DNA from: CAVZLD01 sp963776055
Lineage (GTDB): Bacteria > Planctomycetota > Planctomycetia > Pirellulales > Pirellulaceae
Direction: 5' to 3'
NCBI GenBank assembly: GCA_963776055.1
Contig: CAVZLD010000007.1
Coordinates: 124,001 to 188,000, forward strand
DNA length: 64,000 nt
The notes under the pieces are model-generated. The model made no database searches. It had not been told where the DNA came from and saw only the letters and a list, made by a program, of their open reading frames with translations. The position numbers and the translations under genes are program-made. Below are positions 18,283 to 27,520 of the stretch, piece after piece; position 1 is the first letter of the stretch; the number at the start of each line of letters is the position of its first letter.

Positions 18283-19365
18283 TTATTCTTCGAGACGCGC
18301 ACAGCCCGACCGCACCTGCTGGAGTTGGGTTTCCAGTTCGCTTCGACCGGAGTCGACCGTCAGGTCGATCTGCACCGCGAACAAGGGGATCGGCCCCAGA
18401 CGGTCCGTGCCCAGCTTGACGAGATCCTTGTGCGTGCAAACGGCCGCTTGAATGTCGTTGAGTTGTCCTAGTTCCCCGGTGATCGACTCGACATCCTCTC
18501 GCGTGAATCGATGGTGGTCCGGGAACGCTCGGAAATGCACGACCTGCCAGCCCTGTTGCACGAGTGTTGCCTGGAAGGCCATGGGATTGCCGATCCCGCA
18601 AAACGCGGCCACTCGTGCGCCCGCGAGGGCCTTCAGCGACTCGTGCCGTCCGCTGGCCGTCAACAATCCCGAGGGATGATGAGAGACTTGGATCCAGGCT
18701 GCCTGCGGTGCGTGTTGATGGACCGTCTGCTGAATCTCCGCGCGGCGGTCCTCGCTAACCAAGTGACTACGCGTCAAGACGACCGCATTGGCTCGCCGCA
18801 GTCCGTCCAGCGGCTCACGCAGCAAACCCCGAGGAAACACGCGTCCGCCGCCGAACGGCTCGGTGGCATCGATGAGGACCAGGTCCAGATCCCGCGCCAA
18901 TCGCCGATGCTGGAACCCGTCATCCAGCAGGATCAGCTGCGATCCGAGTTCCTCGATCGCAATCCGCGCCGCCTTGACGCGATCCGGATGCTGTATGTGT
19001 GGCACATCCGGCAACCGGGATTCCAATTCACGAGCTTCATCGTTCGTCGCCTCGTGTCCGGCTCCATAACCCCGACTAACGATCGCTACCCGGACGTGAT
19101 CCTCACGAAACCAACGCGCCAGCCAAGCTACCATGGGCGTTTTGCCGGTTCCCCCCAACGTCAGATTGCCAACGCTGACGACCGGCACCGGTACACGTTG
19201 AATCTCGCAACGCCCTTCGTCGTATCGGCGATTGCGCTGTGTGACAACAAAGCGGTAGGGAAGCTCCGCCAGCGATAGACCGAACCGCGCAATGGCCGGA
19301 AACGGGCCGCGTCGCCGACCGGTTACGATTTCGCGAAAGGTCTCGGCCGTCGTTTCGTTTACCAT
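18283..19365 (-). CDS. lpxK: Tetraacyldisaccharide 4'-kinase LpxK
   Basis: Inner-membrane kinase that adds the 4'-phosphate in lipid A synthesis. The intact 360-residue protein has the LpxK P-loop GNLTLGGTGKTP (67-77), the second motif VSRGYGAG, DDGFQHRRLARDLDLVLID with the catalytic Asp/His region, and GRVFPRGLLREPL. A CGIGNP motif (AAFCGIGNPMAF) follows. The ATG at 19365 has a GAGGAGG site just upstream; the frame is open further to 19413. Together with waaA at 47 kb and hldE next door it indicates a lipopolysaccharide-type outer membrane. Confidence 0.93.
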   Translation of the reverse strand: MVNETTAETFREIVTGRRRGPFPAIARFGLSLAELPYRFVVTQRNRRYDEGRCEIQRVPVPVVSVGNLTLGGTGKTPMVAWLARWFREDHVRVAIVSRGYGAGHEATNDEARELESRLPDVPHIQHPDRVKAARIAIEELGSQLILLDDGFQHRRLARDLDLVLIDATEPFGGGRVFPRGLLREPLDGLRRANAVVLTRSHLVSEDRRAEIQQTVHQHAPQAAWIQVSHHPSGLLTASGRHESLKALAGARVAAFCGIGNPMAFQATLVQQGWQVVHFRAFPDHHRFTREDVESITGELGQLNDIQAAVCTHKDLVKLGTDRLGPIPLFAVQIDLTVDSGRSELETQLQQVRSGCARLEE

Positions 19366-19490
19366 GCCCTCCTCGCGCGGTTGACTGCGACGCATCGCGG
19401 CCGATCCTGCCATTCGTGGGCCCAGGCTCTTCGTCGGGTAAGCTCAGCGAAACGCCAGCCCACCCGCGGATTGGGCCCCCATCATTCGAT

Positions 19491-21044
19491 CTACAAAACC
19501 GGTCCGATCATCCACGGGATGTACTCGTCGTCGCCGATCCCGAGTCGCTCGCTCTTCGTCTCTTCACCGCTTGCGACACGCAGGATCTGCTGGAAAATCT
19601 GGCGACCGACCTCGGCGACCGGAGTTCCTTCCAGGATACAGCCGGCATTGATGTCCATGTCATCCTGAAGGCGCACGTACATCGGCGTGTTGCTGGCAAC
19701 TTTCAGCGAAGGCACCGGTTTGCACCCATAACAACTCCCGCGGCCGGTGGTAAAGACAATCATGTTGGCTCCCCCGGCCACCATCCCGGTCAAGCTGCAG
19801 GGATCGAAACCGGGCGAGTCCATGATCACGAAGCCCCGCTGCCGCACCGGCGCCGCGTACGGATAGACGTCGACCAACGCCGTGGAACCTCCCTTGGCGA
19901 TCGCTCCCAGGGATTTTTCGGCGATCGTGGTGAGTCCGCCCGCCGCGTTGCCCACGGAACGGTTGTCGTCCAATTGCTCCCCCAGAATGCCCGCATACCA
20001 CTGCCACCATTCGAGGTGGTCGAGCAGTTTCTGTCCCACCGCTGGCGAGACGGCGCGGCGCGTCAACAGATGTTCGGCCCCGGCGATTTCAGTGGTTTCG
20101 CCCAGAATCACGGTCCCGCCACACGCCACAATCTGGTCGCTGGCCCAGCCCAACGCGGGGTTGGCCGTGATGCCCGAACTCCCGTCCGAACCGCCACACT
20201 GTGTCGCCACCACGAGCTCCCGCGCTGGAATCGTCTGTCGCTGCAGATCATTCACCTGGGGCAAGAGTCGTTCGATCGCTCGAATCCCCTCGGCAATCGT
20301 GCGCGCAGTCCCCCCGCAATCCTGCATCGTCAGTGTGGGAACCGGGCGGTTCGCGTCGCCTGGGCGTCCAATCTGTACCAACTGTTGATCCTCGATCAAG
20401 TGCTCCAGGGAAACCTGTTCGCAACCCAGACCAACCAGCAGGTAGCCCCCAATGTTCGGGTGACGAGCGATCCCTCCCAACACGCGATTCAGGAGCTGAT
20501 GCTGCTGTCCCCCCGATTGCATCGCGCAGCCGCTGTGGTGAACCAGCGCGACCACCCCGTCGACTTGCGGAAAAGCCTGCAACCTCTCCGCCGTGAAATG
20601 CTGAGCGATTCGGCGGCTCACGGAGGCGGAACAATTCACGTTGGAAAGGACCGCAATGTAGTTTCGCGTACCGGTTTGGCCGTCGGCCCGTCGGTACCCT
20701 TGAAAAACACTCTCCGGCCATTCCGCCCGGGGGGTAGCCGGCACATGCGTCGAGAATTCGCACGCGGTTGCCCGCACATCTTGCGCTATGTTGTGGCTGT
20801 GCACCCACTCGCCCGCCTCGATCCGTTTTCGCGCCACCGCAATCGTCTCGCCATACTTGATGATCCTCTCACCCGAGTCGATGCGTACGGCCGCCACCTT
20901 GTGCCCCAAAGGAATCTCCTGCCGCAGTTCCAAAGGGGGGGTGGTCCCAATTCTTCCGCCGGACGGTAGCGAGCGCACCGCCACCAGCACGTTGTCCTTG
21001 GCATGGAGACGGATGGCGAGGTTCAAGCTGGATGGGGAGTTCAT
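19491..21044 (-). CDS. uxaA: Altronate dehydratase family protein UxaA
   Basis: Intact 517-residue sugar-acid dehydratase. The N-terminal SAF domain (about 1-95) contains LGHKVAAVRIDSGERIIKYG and WVHSHN. The large GD_AH_C domain begins with RADGQTGTRNYIAVLSNVNC and has LVHHSGCAM, QCGGSDGSSGITANPALGWA and a Cys-rich end (TTGRGSCYGCKPVPSLKVAS), residues that bind the metal. Typical UxaA is close to 500 residues. It converts altronate to 2-keto-3-deoxygluconate in hexuronate breakdown; galactarate dehydratase is a related possibility. No other hexuronate gene is in view, so its pathway here is inferred. Confidence 0.9.
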   Translation of the reverse strand: MNSPSSLNLAIRLHAKDNVLVAVRSLPSGGRIGTTPPLELRQEIPLGHKVAAVRIDSGERIIKYGETIAVARKRIEAGEWVHSHNIAQDVRATACEFSTHVPATPRAEWPESVFQGYRRADGQTGTRNYIAVLSNVNCSASVSRRIAQHFTAERLQAFPQVDGVVALVHHSGCAMQSGGQQHQLLNRVLGGIARHPNIGGYLLVGLGCEQVSLEHLIEDQQLVQIGRPGDANRPVPTLTMQDCGGTARTIAEGIRAIERLLPQVNDLQRQTIPARELVVATQCGGSDGSSGITANPALGWASDQIVACGGTVILGETTEIAGAEHLLTRRAVSPAVGQKLLDHLEWWQWYAGILGEQLDDNRSVGNAAGGLTTIAEKSLGAIAKGGSTALVDVYPYAAPVRQRGFVIMDSPGFDPCSLTGMVAGGANMIVFTTGRGSCYGCKPVPSLKVASNTPMYVRLQDDMDINAGCILEGTPVAEVGRQIFQQILRVASGEETKSERLGIGDDEYIPWMIGPVL

Positions 21045-21172
21045 CAGGTTGGCTGTTCCTGCTGCGAGAGGCCCGACGGTCGGACCGCCGCGATCCGTAG
21101 CGACTATAATACACCCAGTGAAGCGAAAAACGGCGGAACGTTTGCGTTGTGAACCAAGTCTAATCCACCAAG

Positions 21173-24100
21173 ATGTCTATCGAAACGGCGAACTCGACCC
21201 TCCCGCAACCGGCGTCTTCGGACGATTCGGACTTGGCAGGGCAGGTCGTTCAGGAACAAATCGATCGAGCACGCTTTCACGTTCGGCTGGTAGAAATTGC
21301 CACCGCTGTAACTCAAATGGTTGCGGGCGTGCTGGCCTTCCTGCTGATCGTCACGCTGATCGATCATTGGGTTGTCGGACTGAGCCTGACCTGGCGGCTC
21401 GTGGCCTTCGCCCTGTTGCTGGTCGGTTCCGCCGCGTTTGCCATCCGTCGAGTTGTGCCGTGCCTGACACGACCTATCAACCCGGTTTACGCGGCCCGAG
21501 CGATTGAGCAGGCCGCTCCGTCCCTGAAAAACAGTCTGATCAACTTCCTGCTCCTTCGGTCTCGTCGGGATTCGCTGCGGCCGGTCATCTTCGCCGGTGT
21601 CGAACGACAGGCCGCGGCGGACCTCGCGTCCGTGGATGTTGATGCAGCCGTCGACCGATCGCCGCTGATCCACGTCGGTTACGTGCTGGCAGCGCTCGTG
21701 CTTGTGCTGGGCACCTACAAGATTATCTCGCCCAAAGACCCATTCCAAAGTGTCGCGCGCGTCGTCGCACCATGGAAGCCTATCCCCCGACCGTCCCGCG
21801 TGCAGATTCGTCAGCTTCGGCCCGGTTCCACCGAAGTGTATCGTGGCGAAACACTGGAAGTTTCGGCACTTGTCGACGGTCTGGACGAGGACGAATCCGT
21901 GATCCTGCGGTACAGCACCGAAGATGGACAGGCCATCGATCGCGAATTGTCGTTGCAACAATCCGAAGACAGTCCCCGATACCGAGTGGCTTTGACCACG
22001 GGAGACTGGGGAATCCAGGAGTCGTTGACCTATCACCTGCAAGCCGGAGATTCGCGGACCGAAGACTATCGAGTGCTGCTGAAAGATGCGCCCACAATCA
22101 CGTTGAAAACGATCGAATACGATTATCCGGACTACACCCAGTGGCCCAAGGAAGTGATCACCGGTCGCGGAGATCTCAAAGCTCTGGAAGGGACCCGGGT
22201 CCGACTGGAGGCTGTAGCGAATCAACCGATCCGCACCGCTTACCTGGAACTGTTCCAGGCAGATGATCTCGCCGCCGAGGGGAATGCTGCCGAAACCCAG
22301 CAAGGCGCTGGCGATGAAGTCGGAAGACGAGCGTGCCTGGGGACAACTGACGCTTGGCTTGTTGCCGGATCGAACCACACCCCAGTACGTGGCCTACCAG
22401 ATTCGCTTCCAGAATCAGGAGGGACAACGGAACCTTGAACCAGCACAGTTCCAAATCGAAGTCACTCCCGATCTGCCCCCGTTGGTCGAAATCGTCGCCC
22501 CGCGCCGCCGTGATCTCGAGCTGCCGGAAAATCGTCCGCTGATGATCGAAGTCCGCGCCCTGGATCCCGATTTTGCCCTGCAAAACGTCACCCTACAGGC
22601 CCATGTGCGCGATCGCGAAGTGCTGAATGAGGTCTTGCTCGAGCGGATTCACTCCGGCCCGCTGCTCGCACGGTATGAGTTCATTCCCCGCCGGATGGGG
22701 CTCGCAGCCGGCGACGTGGTGTTGTACCGGGCGATCGCGGAAGACAACCGGACGGCAAGCCCCTCCGGCTCGCCCGATCCCAATCGACAGCAAACCGATG
22801 AATTCCGGATCCGAATTGTCGCCGCGGACTCCACCGAAGGCGAAGAGACCGAGTCGCCAGATCCGGAGGCCAGCCAGTCCCCCGCCGAGACGGGTTCCGC
22901 AGATGAACAAGGGGGGGGAGCGGAGGAAAATGGTGAGGCAGGGCAGTCGGGCGATCAAGGTGATGCAGGAGACGAAAGTGATTCGGATGGAGTCGGTGGA
23001 GCCGGCGAGGATGCGGGAGCGAAGCCGGCCGGCGCGGACCAGCCGGCTGATTCCGAAGCCGCGCCGGGGGATTCGCCAGGGCAGTCGGATCAGGAGGGAT
23101 CGGAGTCGCCCGATTCGTCGGCAGCGAAGGGAGCGGGCGGCAGCCAGCCGGAGGATCCTCAACGCGATGGGCAGAGCCAAACCGGTGCCGAACCTTCCGC
23201 TGCGAACCGTCCTGCAGAGGGCGCTGCGTCCGACGAAACACGTCCCGCGGGCAGCGACGAGTCGGACGGAGCACAATCCGCGGAGCCCGTGGCCAGCGAC
23301 GGCAGCAACGACGGAGATGCTTTCGAGCGGATTCTCGAGCACATGCGGGATCAGCAACCCGAGGGCACCAATCAAGCTCCTGGTGAGTCTTCCGAAGATC
23401 GAGCTTCGGACAACGCACGCGATTCGGTGGAGTCACCGGCTGAGGCGCCGTCCGCGCCGAACGCGACGGATGGGGCGGTGGAGCCAGCGGACGATGGATC
23501 GGATCCTTCGCTGCCGAAGCAAACTGGCACGCCGGATGTAGAGGAATCCAGCCGGTGCGGAAAACGACGCATCGCCGGATCCGCGTCGTGATCCCAACGG
23601 TGAAGCGGGGGCCGGCAATCGACCGTCGTCGGACGTGACCGACCCGCGGCCCGACGCGGCGGACGAAAAGGGGACGCCCTCGGAGGATCCGGAATCGGCG
23701 CGAGAGGCATCGCCAGCGAAATCGCGACCCGGCGGCGAATCGGATTCATCGACTTCCCCGGCTGATGCGGCTGCGGAGGGGCTGGAAAAGGCATCGGACG
23801 GCTCCACGGGACCGGACGATCCCAACGCTCCATCGGATCCGGCAACCGGGGAATCGGGCGGTGCCGAACGTGCACAACGTCCACGCAGGGAGGACCGGCG
23901 GACGATTCCTCGACCAGTGGGGACGCGCCGGCCGAGAACGCGACGGCGCCGGAGGGCGGAGTGCCACAGGACGCGGAAGCCGCCGATTCATCCCCACCCT
24001 CCGCCGCATCGGACGGTCCGCCCTCGGAGAGGCCGACGTCACCCGGCGGCCAACCGGCCACCGGAGAGGCTTCCGGATCGGCGCCGGAATCGCAGGAGCC

Positions 24101-24490
24101 GGCGGAAGACGAACCGAATCTGAAATTTGCCGAGGAGGCGACCGATCTGGCGCTCGAACACCTGCGACAGCAACAAGAGGATACGGAGTTGCTGGAGCGA
24201 CTGGGGTGGACGCCGGAGCAGGCCGAGGCCTTCTTGAAACGCTGGGAGCAGATGCGACGCGGCAGCGCCAACCCGACTCGCGCGGGCAGCAGGCTCGCCG
24301 CCGAATGGAGGATCAGCTCCGCGGCTTGGGGCTACGGCCTCGGGCGGCCGGCGTTCGTCGCGATGTGACGAACGCGGATGGGACACGGGGCATGCTGGAA
24401 AGTGGCGGGCGAACGGCTCCGCCGCCCGAGTATCGAGATCAGTATCGGGCGTTTCTCCGCGGATTCTCCCGCCCAGCCACCGAACCGTAA
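21173..24490 (+). CDS. DUF4175-type membrane protein with long acidic linker (at least four frameshifts)
   Basis: Protein of about 1105 residues, function unknown. Two membrane helices near the N-terminus (about 46-68 and 72-92) and a third near 165-182 are followed by a large extracytoplasmic part with beta-rich repeats (about 200-530). From about 22840 to 24110 the chain is almost only Glu, Asp, Ser, Ala, Gly, Pro and Gln, a disordered linker of about 400 residues. The C-terminal segment (LEHLRQQQEDTELLERLGWT and RAFLRGFSR) is helical. The layout matches DUF4175 proteins. Frame changes occur around 22300, 23550 (extra base each), 23870 and 24285 (missing base each). The ATG at 21173 is 128 bases from the divergent uxaA. 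Confidence 0.75.
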
Positions 24491-24494
24491 TCCG

Positions 24495-24538
24495 GGTGCC
24501 CGCGCACGAATGCGTGCCGTGCGGGCACGTGTCGCTCG
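24495..24538. repeat. Hairpin in the gap between DUF4175 and nadB
   Basis: GTGCCCGCGCAC is matched by GTGCGGGCAC about 14 bases later, forming a GC-rich hairpin just after the stop at 24490. There is no T-run, so it may be a terminator or part of an intergenic repeat. Confidence 0.4.
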
Positions 24539-24571
24539 TGGCGATGTTCCCAAGCAGAAAGGGTGACGAGA
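24530..24571 (+). repeat. Dispersed intergenic repeat, copy B
   Basis: GTGTCGCTCGTGGCGATGTT, CCCAAGCAGAAA and GGGTGACGAG follow the order seen in copies at 14340, 34178 and 56031. It is the shortest and most diverged copy. Confidence 0.5.
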
Positions 24572-24744
24572 AGCTGTCGGGACGGGCGACTGCGCTGCAG
24601 CAGCGATCCGCGCGCCCGCGACCGTGCGCCCGCTGCGGTTTCCCTCAACAAGCGTTTCGCGGCGATGGCCCGCTGTCCGCCCTGCGTCTGTTCGGCGAGG
24701 TGGTGCCCCCTGAGAAAACCGCCGCGAGGCATTACAATGCCCTC

Positions 24745-26385
24745 ATGAGCACGCCTGTTCCTCGATACTTGGTTGGGCTGCACCCGAAGCGAGTGCTGCA
24801 CTATTTCACCGACGTTCTGGTGATCGGTGGAGGACTGTCGGGACTCCGGGCGGCGATCGAGATTGACGCGGGGCACTCCGTGGTGGTCGTGGCCAAGGGC
24901 GATTTGCGGCACACCAACAGCATTTACGCCCAGGGTGGCATTGCGGGCGTGATGGACCCGGAGGACTGCTTCGAGGATCACATCGCGGACACCCTCCGCG
25001 CGGGCGGAGATCTTTGCGATCCCGCGATCGTGGGGCAAGTCGTGCGCGAGGCGCCGGTGCGGATTCAGGAGTTAATGGAGTGGGGAACCCATTTTGACAG
25101 ACGCGGCGGCGAGCTGCTGCTGGGCCGGGAGGGCGGCCACCGCCATCACCGCATCGTCCACGCCCTCGGAGATGCGACCGGCAAAGAGGTGATGCGAGCG
25201 GTGGTCGATTGGGTGGAACAGAAGCCGAATGTTCAGCTCTGGCGGCAAGTGTTCACGATCGACCTGTTGGTGCACGAGGGCGTCTGTCGAGGTGCGGTCG
25301 TCTGGAATCTGCAGCATGGCAAGATGATCGTCTGGGCCAAGCAGACGATTCTCTGCACGGGCGGAGCGGGGCAACTGTATCGCGAATCGACCAATCCGGC
25401 GGTGGCCACGGGGGACGGGATCGCGTTGGCGTATCGTGCGGGCGCGGAACTGCGGGACATGGAGTTCATGCAGTTTCACCCACGGTGCTCTACATCGCCG
25501 GCAGCAGCCGCAGTCTGATCACCGAGGCGATTCGCGGCGAAGGGGCCTATCTGGTCGATGTCAACGGGCATCGCTTCATGTTCGACTATGACGAGCGAGG
25601 GGAATTGGCGCCGCGCGACGTGGTTTCGCAGTCGATCGTCACGCAGATGGAGCGGACAAGGCACCCGAACGTCTATTTGGACATGAGCCACCTGCCTGCG
25701 CAACAGATTCGGGACCGTTTTCCGGGGATCGATCGCACCTGCCGCGAGTTTCAAATGGACATTACTCGCGACCGGATTCCGGTACGACCCGGGGCGCACT
25801 ACATGATCGGCGGCGTCACGGTCGACCGCGACGGGCGAACGACACTGCCCGGGCTGTGGGCGGCCGGCGAGGTGACCTCCAGCGGCTTGCACGGCGCGAA
25901 CCGGTTGGCCTCCAATAGTCTGCTGGAAGGCCTCGTGTTTGGTGCCCATGCCGGCCGGAACGCATCCTCGGCGGCGGCCGCGATGCCGGATGACTATCAT
26001 GCGCCGGCCATCGAGCACGAGGTTTCCGGCAGGGGAGGGCGAATCGCTGGATTTGGCCGATATCCGCAACTCCCTGACCAGCCTGATGTGGCGGGCGGCG
26101 GGCGTCCGACGCGACGGGCCGACGCTGCAGCGGGCGGCAGAGACGATCGACAACTGGTGCCGCTACGTCTGGCCGCGCGTGTTTCCGGATCCCACGCGGT
26201 TGGGAACTGCAGAACATGCTGCTTGGTGGCGCATCTGGTCGTGCGGGCCGCTCTTCGGCGGGAGGAATCGCGCGGCGTCCATCTGCGGACGGATTTTCCC
26301 GAAACCGATAATCGCGCAATGGCGGCGGCACCTGGCCTGGCAGCGGAGAAAAGATTCTGACCTCGCGGGCCAAAAATCAGTCTGA
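24745..26385 (+). CDS. nadB: L-aspartate oxidase NadB (five frameshifts)
   Basis: FAD enzyme oxidising aspartate to iminoaspartate, the first step of NAD synthesis; about 545 residues. The FAD dinucleotide fold is VLVIGGGLSGLRAAIE near the start. Family motifs follow: YAQGGIAGVMDPED, GGHRHHRIVHALGDATG, YLDMSHLPAQQIRDRFPGI, PGAHYMIGGV, TLPGLWAAGEVTSSGLHGAN and RLASNSLLEGLVFG. The C-terminal helical domain ends near AQWRRHLAWQRRKDSD. One C is missing near 25490 (HPTVLYIAG is restored), and single extra bases lie near 26030, 26195, 26225 and 26310. The ATG at 24745 is chosen because MSTPVPRYLVGLHPKR leads straight into the fold. nadA/nadC are not nearby. Confidence 0.92.
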
Positions 26386-26391
26386 CCGAAC

Positions 26392-26421
26392 TTGCCGAAA
26401 GGACTTCCCGTATCTTACATT
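26392..26421 (+). promoter_or_regulatory. Possible sigma70-type promoter before the Gld-type ABC genes
   Basis: TTGCCG (26392-26397), an 18-base spacer, and TACATT (26416-26421), in the AT-rich part of the 286-base gap after nadB. The match is weak and it lies 250 bases before the ATPase gene. Confidence 0.25.
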
Positions 26422-26671
26422 ATTAGCAATTCAGGTCGCGTGCATGCCCATGCTGGCGATGGCGCGGCCACTGTCAGTCCCAGTCGGCTCCGTGCGGACC
26501 CGCGTCCACCGGACCGACAGGCGGCGAGTCGCCACGGGATTGATGGTTTCTGGGCAGAGACTATCTTGCCGTGTTCGTTCGGCACGTTGCTGCGCGGTGT
26601 CGGGCGGCAGACCGATCACAGATGTGTTCAAGCCATTCGACTTTCGGTTCCAAATGTTGGTGGAGTAAACG

Positions 26672-27416
26672 ATGGCGGAGTCTTCTCCTACTGTCCCGAT
26701 GATCGAGGCACAGGGCCTGTCCAAGTTCTACGGTGAGTTTCGCTGCTTGTCGCGACATCACGTTCTCGGTCGACAAGGGGGAGATCGTGGCCTTTCTCGG
26801 TCCGAACGGGGCCGGCAAGAGCACGACGATGAAGCTGCTGACCGGGTACCTCGCGCCCTCGGAAGGGGTGGCGCGGATCGCCGGGCACGATATGTCGACC
26901 GATCGACTGGCAGGCTCAGCCCGCCTGGGATACCTGCCGGAAAACGGCCCGCTGTACCCGGATATGACGCCGGCCAGCTTGTTGGCGTTCTTCGCCGAAG
27001 CCCGCGGTTTGGGAAAGCAACAGGCCAAGGAGCGGATCGACGCCGTGGCCGACATCTGTGCCTTGGCGAGTGTGTTCCACAAGCCGATCAGCAAGCTCTC
27101 CAAGGGATTTCGCCAGCGCGTTGGCATGGCCCAGGCGCTGCTGCACGAGCCGGATGTGTTGATCATGGACGAGCCGACGGCGGGATTGGATCCCAACCAG
27201 ATCCAGGAGGTCCGGCACACGATGCAGCGACTGGGGGCAGAAGCGAACCATCCTGCTCTCGACCCACATCCTGCAGGAGGTGGCGGCCCTGGCCAACCGC
27301 GTGATTATGGTCAACGAGGGGCGGCTTGTCGCAGACGCCCCGCTGGCCGAATTCACTGGGGATGGCAAGAATCTCGACAAGAATTCCAGCGACTGACGAC
27401 CGCGGCGGCGACCTAG
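26672..27416 (+). CDS. ABC transporter ATPase, GldA-like (three frameshifts)
   Basis: ATP-binding subunit of about 247 residues for the permease that follows. It has LSKFYGEFAACRDITFSV, Walker A GPNGAGKSTTMKLLTGYL, Q-loop GYLPENGPLYPDMT, a signature in which Lys stands for the first Gly (LSKGFRQRVGMAQALL), Walker B VLIMDEPTAGLDPNQI, and STHILQEVAALA (H-loop). This set matches ABC-2 type gliding ATPases such as GldA. Extra bases lie near 26745 and 27247 and one G is missing near 27384. The gene is followed after 104 bases by the GldF-GldG-like permease, forming an operon with it and the DUF4340 gene. Confidence 0.88.
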
Positions 27417-27520
27417 GGACGCAAGCAGTCTGGGAACGCGATGGGCGCGTTCCCGCATGCGACCGTGGATGGGGACCTTTTCCCGTCGGCTGATTCGCCA
27501 ACGAACGGAAACCTAGAGAC

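Noticed and set aside
19416..20969. 517-codon plus-strand open frame opposite uxaA
   Set aside because: uxaA motifs are unmistakable. This frame is the same shadow effect.
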